Assembly: GCA_017654125.1 (NCBI GenBank)
Contig: JAFNYX010000117.1
Span: 1 to 35,135, forward strand
Direction: 5' to 3'
DNA from: Alistipes sp.
Lineage (GTDB): Bacteria > Bacteroidota > Bacteroidia > Bacteroidales > Rikenellaceae
Length of the DNA: 35,135 bases
In this document: one piece after another, positions 32,420-35,135 of the stretch
Layout: each line of letters begins with the position of its first letter
How positions within the stretch are numbered: the stretch's first letter is position 1
Position numbers and translations under genes: made by a program
The notes under the pieces: model-generated
What the model saw: only the letters and a program-made list of their open reading frames with translations
Databases searched by the model: none
Told to the model about the DNA's origin: nothing

Positions 32420-34411
32420 CTATATCACGAGTCGTTGCAAACGCTTTGCCATCAACACTTTTGCGCGATTACAAGCTGTCAGTTGCTGCATAATCTCGCA
32501 CTCCTCCTCTTCGCTCAATCCCTCTCGGCTCAAAGCAGCCTCCAACTCGCTGATGCGCTCGCTTAGAATTTTCGTTTTGAAGAGCATCAGCACCTTCGGA
32601 ACACCATTCGCCAACATTTCCGACTCACTGCTTACGTGTACCTCCTTCTGCTCCCACAGTGCACTTTCGACATAGTTATCGTCCGCCGTAAGGATTTCAA
32701 TTGTGGTATTGCACACATCCGGATTCGGGTGATTAATCAACTCCGACATCGACATATCGCTTTTATTAGCCATCGCTGCACGATATATCGAAAGAATCTC
32801 CTCATAAACCGCGTTTCCCAAATGCAGGCCATCCACTTCAAGCTCATCGAAAATCAGCGCGGCGACATTCATCGAAACGATATTGCGTCCCTCCTTCAAA
32901 TCGAAACAACGGTCGCCATATTTGAGCAGGAAGTGCATAATTTCCGTTTCGAGCGTGTCGATAGTGCTTCCGATCGGAGTTTTGCCGATACGCTGATTAT
33001 CCTCATCGGTCGCCGACGTCACACCGCCACCATGCGCGTACGTTTGACGGCTCAACTGTTGCTGGCGACGGATAAAATCTTCCGCCTCCTTATCGCCAAC
33101 CGACATTATGCGCTTGCGTGCCACTTCGTTGATAATCAGATTTTCGTCCACATCCATCAATCGTGCACACTCCTTGATGAACATCGAGCGTTGAATGTTG
33201 TCCGGAATCTGTGCAATCGACTGTACCATATCGCCGACCACAGCCGAACGCTTTATCGGGTCATTGGCCGCATCTTCCAACAGCAGTTTTGCTTTGAACG
33301 TGATAAAGTTCTCCGCATTCTCGGCAATATATGCCTGTACCTCGCTTGCACTATGTGCGCGGGCGAACGAGTCGGGATCATCCTCCGGTGGAAGCAACAC
33401 CACGCGGACATTCATACCCTCCTTCAAAATCATATCAATACCGCGCAACGAAGCGTGAATACCCGCCGAGTCGCCGTCGTATATAACGGTGATATTCTTC
33501 GTAAAACGACCGAGCAGTCGAATCTGCTCCGTGGTGAGCGACGTTCCCGACGATGCCACAACATTCTCGACACCCGATTGGTGCATCGAAATTACGTCGG
33601 TGTAGCCCTCGACCATAATCGCATAGTCGTGCTGCTGAATCGCCTTCTTGGCGAAGAACAGGCCGTAGAGTTCGTTTTTCTTGCTGTAAATCTCGCTTTC
33701 GGGCGAGTTCTGATACTTCGCGACGCTCTTGTCGGTACGCAAAGTGCGACCACCGAACGCTACGATTCGGCCCGAGATATTATGCACCGGAAACATCACG
33801 CGTTCGCGGAAACGGTCGAACAACTTTCCATCATTCTCGCGTTTGAGCGACAGTCCTGTCGAGAGCAGGAACTCCTCCTGATAGCCCGCCGTAAGGGCAT
33901 CCTGCGTCATCTTGCCCCACTCGGACGGACACATACCGAGCCCGAATTTCTTGATTGTCGCATCCGAGAAACCACGTTTTTGGCGGAAATATGTCATACC
34001 GACACTCATTCCCTCGCTGCTTTGGTGCAGATACTCCGCAAAGTACTCCGCCGCCCACGAATTGAGCGTGAACATACTCTCGCGGTTGTTGTTGCGACGC
34101 ACATCCTCCTCGGTCATCTCCTTTTCGCGCACCTCGATATTGTACTTCTTGGCGACGATTTTCAACGCCTCTGGATAGGTTATGTTCTCGTGTTCCATAA
34201 CGAACGTAACGGCATTGCCGCCCTTACCGCAACCGAAACATTTATAAAAGCCCTTGCTCGGCGAGACAACGAACGACGGCGTCTTCTCGTTGTGGAACGG
34301 GCAGCACGCCTGATAGTTCACACCCTTGCGTTTGAGTGTGACGTAGTCGCTAATCACCTCGACGATATCCGCCGCGGCATAAATTCGGTCTATGGTTTCA
34401 CGATCAATCAT
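32420..34411 (-). CDS. dnaG: DNA primase DnaG
   Basis: A 663-residue replication primase that makes RNA primers for the lagging strand. The N-terminal CHC2 zinc-binding domain has CCPFHNEKTPSF (C37, H40) and YKCFGCGKGG (C58, C61). The RNA polymerase core with the TOPRIM fold follows, with the metal-binding acids in MVEGYTD (E268) and YDGDSAG (D312, D314). A C-terminal region of about 230 residues would bind the DnaB helicase. No domain is missing. The -7 box lies only five bases before ATG 34411, predicting a leaderless mRNA. I see no clean terminator directly after the stop. The usual sigma-operon partners (rpsU, rpoD) are not present here. Confidence 0.96.
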   Translation of the reverse strand: MIDRETIDRIYAAADIVEVISDYVTLKRKGVNYQACCPFHNEKTPSFVVSPSKGFYKCFGCGKGGNAVTFVMEHENITYPEALKIVAKKYNIEVREKEMTEEDVRRNNNRESMFTLNSWAAEYFAEYLHQSSEGMSVGMTYFRQKRGFSDATIKKFGLGMCPSEWGKMTQDALTAGYQEEFLLSTGLSLKRENDGKLFDRFRERVMFPVHNISGRIVAFGGRTLRTDKSVAKYQNSPESEIYSKKNELYGLFFAKKAIQQHDYAIMVEGYTDVISMHQSGVENVVASSGTSLTTEQIRLLGRFTKNITVIYDGDSAGIHASLRGIDMILKEGMNVRVVLLPPEDDPDSFARAHSASEVQAYIAENAENFITFKAKLLLEDAANDPIKRSAVVGDMVQSIAQIPDNIQRSMFIKECARLMDVDENLIINEVARKRIMSVGDKEAEDFIRRQQQLSRQTYAHGGGVTSATDEDNQRIGKTPIGSTIDTLETEIMHFLLKYGDRCFDLKEGRNIVSMNVAALIFDELEVDGLHLGNAVYEEILSIYRAAMANKSDMSMSELINHPNPDVCNTTIEILTADDNYVESALWEQKEVHVSSESEMLANGVPKVLMLFKTKILSERISELEAALSREGLSEEEECEIMQQLTACNRAKVLMAKRLQRLVI

Positions 34412-34416
34412 ACGTG

Positions 34417-34424
34417 CAAAGATA
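34417..34424 (-). promoter_or_regulatory. -7 box adjoining the dnaG start
   Basis: The minus strand reads TATCTTTG followed by five bases and ATG 34411. No TTTG is found at the -33 position. Confidence 0.5.
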
Positions 34425-34548
34425 ACTATTTTCGTGGATAGTCTGCTCGTTTGCGAAAAATTTTATCCGCAAGGTTGCGATTTACTTATTTTATAAGTAC
34501 TTTTACAAAAATTTTTTCGCAAGTAAATTTATACACTTTTCGACCTAT

Positions 34549-35135
34549 ATGAAACGTCTTTTCATTTTCGCACTCGTTGCGACGCTGTTCGTTGCTTGCT
34601 CAACCGACACGACGCAAGACCTTGCGCCGGAAATTCCTGTGGCTCCCGACGAACTTTATGTTTCGTTCGACGAGGAGGATACCCGCGTACAGCTCGGCGA
34701 AAACGGTGCTCCTGTCTGGAACGAAAACGACCTTGTTTCGGTTTTCTACCGCTCTAATGCCAATGATAAGTGGCAGTTCCTGGGTAAGACGGGCGATACG
34801 GAGGGCTCGTTGAAACGCATCGAGCAGGGCACAGCCACGCAACCGACAACCCAAATCGTTGCGGTCTATCCGTATAGCGAAAATTATTGGTTCAACTGGA
34901 ATACCTTCAATGTTCAGGCATCGCTCCCTGCCGAGCAGACCTATGCCGAGGATAGCTACGGCATTGACTCGTCTATCATGGTTTCGTCGAGCGAGTATAA
35001 CCAACTCTCGTTTAAGAACGTGTGCGGTTGGCTGAAATTGCAGTTTACGGGTACGGGCAGCATTTCGAAAATTGTTTTGAAAGGTAACAATGGCGAGCAG
35101 GTTGCGGGCGAAGTTTATATCAATTCCGCCGATGC
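34549..35135 (+). CDS. Fimbrillin-like lipoprotein (truncated by window edge)
   Basis: 195 complete codons to the window end. The signal peptide MKRLFIFALVATLFVAC has a lipobox FVAC (C17), followed by an acidic/Thr-rich stretch. The body shows the fimbrillin-family pattern TRVQLGENGAPVWNENDLVSV, then IVAVYPYSENYW and a later FKNVCGWLKLQFTG strand. The same order (TR, G, W..D..., VYP, then a hydrophobic strand) is found at the N-termini of the two phosphoesterase lipoproteins at 16.6-23.5 kb. It is divergent from dnaG. The 137-bp gap contains a small hairpin (tacttat/ataagta, 34483-34499). Expected on the outer surface, as a fimbrial subunit or as another fusion whose C-terminal domain is out of view. 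Confidence 0.8.
   Translation, partial: MKRLFIFALVATLFVACSTDTTQDLAPEIPVAPDELYVSFDEEDTRVQLGENGAPVWNENDLVSVFYRSNANDKWQFLGKTGDTEGSLKRIEQGTATQPTTQIVAVYPYSENYWFNWNTFNVQASLPAEQTYAEDSYGIDSSIMVSSSEYNQLSFKNVCGWLKLQFTGTGSISKIVLKGNNGEQVAGEVYINSAD

Noticed and set aside
32636..34441. A 601-codon ORF antisense to dnaG
   Set aside because: Same-register shadow caused by codon bias. dnaG has all its domains.
1..35135. CRISPR arrays, insertion sequences, prophage or restriction genes
   Set aside because: No spaced direct repeats, transposase, integrase or phage motifs were found. The only notable direct repeat is within the biotinyl domains.

Overview
The window looks like a chromosomal stretch from a Bacteroidales bacterium (phylum Bacteroidota), possibly an Alistipes-like Rikenellaceae member. 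The genus is a guess. The phylum rests on repeated -7 boxes of the form TAnnTTTG (mostly TATCTTTG or TATATTTG), often with TTTG about 19 bases upstream, on rare Shine-Dalgarno sequences, and on families typical of the phylum: fimbrillin-like lipoproteins, DUF5689, DUF5606 and golvesin/xanthan-lyase-like proteins. I see no tRNA, rRNA, CRISPR array, insertion sequence or phage gene.

Layout: (1) 1-6.5 kb: the 3' end of an unknown gene, then leftward mscL, a pyruvate/oxaloacetate carboxyltransferase with two biotinyl domains, a Na+/H+-type antiporter and a GH3 beta-glucosidase, mostly separated by hairpin terminators. (2) 6.9-8.3 kb: rightward MscS channel and a DUF5606 protein. (3) 8.3-14.9 kb: a leftward, probably single operon of a secreted amidase-fold/golvesin protein, a GH20 hexosaminidase, a BASS-type transporter and DusB, fired from a canonical promoter at 14891-14921. 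(4) 15.0-16.5 kb: two overlapping DUF5689 lipoprotein genes. (5) 16.6-23.6 kb: a leftward surface operon of a 37-residue small ORF and two paralogous lipoproteins in which a fimbrillin-like N-terminus is joined to a calcineurin-like phosphoesterase. The longer paralog carries two extra fibronectin/jelly-roll units. (6) 23.8-30.9 kb: rightward fabD, then a ROK regulator, an acetyltransferase fused in frame to ribulose-phosphate 3-epimerase, an ABC-F ATPase, rlmB, a YgjP-like metallopeptidase and a second acetyltransferase. (7) 30.9-34.4 kb: leftward tsaB, smpB and dnaG, with a structured intergenic segment between smpB and dnaG. (8) 34.5 kb to the end: the start of another fimbrillin-like lipoprotein.

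The housekeeping genes serve lipid synthesis, translation quality control, rRNA/tRNA modification and replication priming. The accessory part is a cell-surface programme: glycosidases, a cell-wall amidase-like enzyme and lipoproteins. The least explained items are the small-ORF/fimbrillin-phosphoesterase operon, the structured leader-like RNA at 32.24-32.37 kb with an SD-masking hairpin that competes with its closing stem, the GNAT-RPE fusion with a promoter buried at its junction, the duplicated biotinyl domain, and four genes whose -7 box lies only 4-5 bases before the start codon, which implies leaderless mRNAs.
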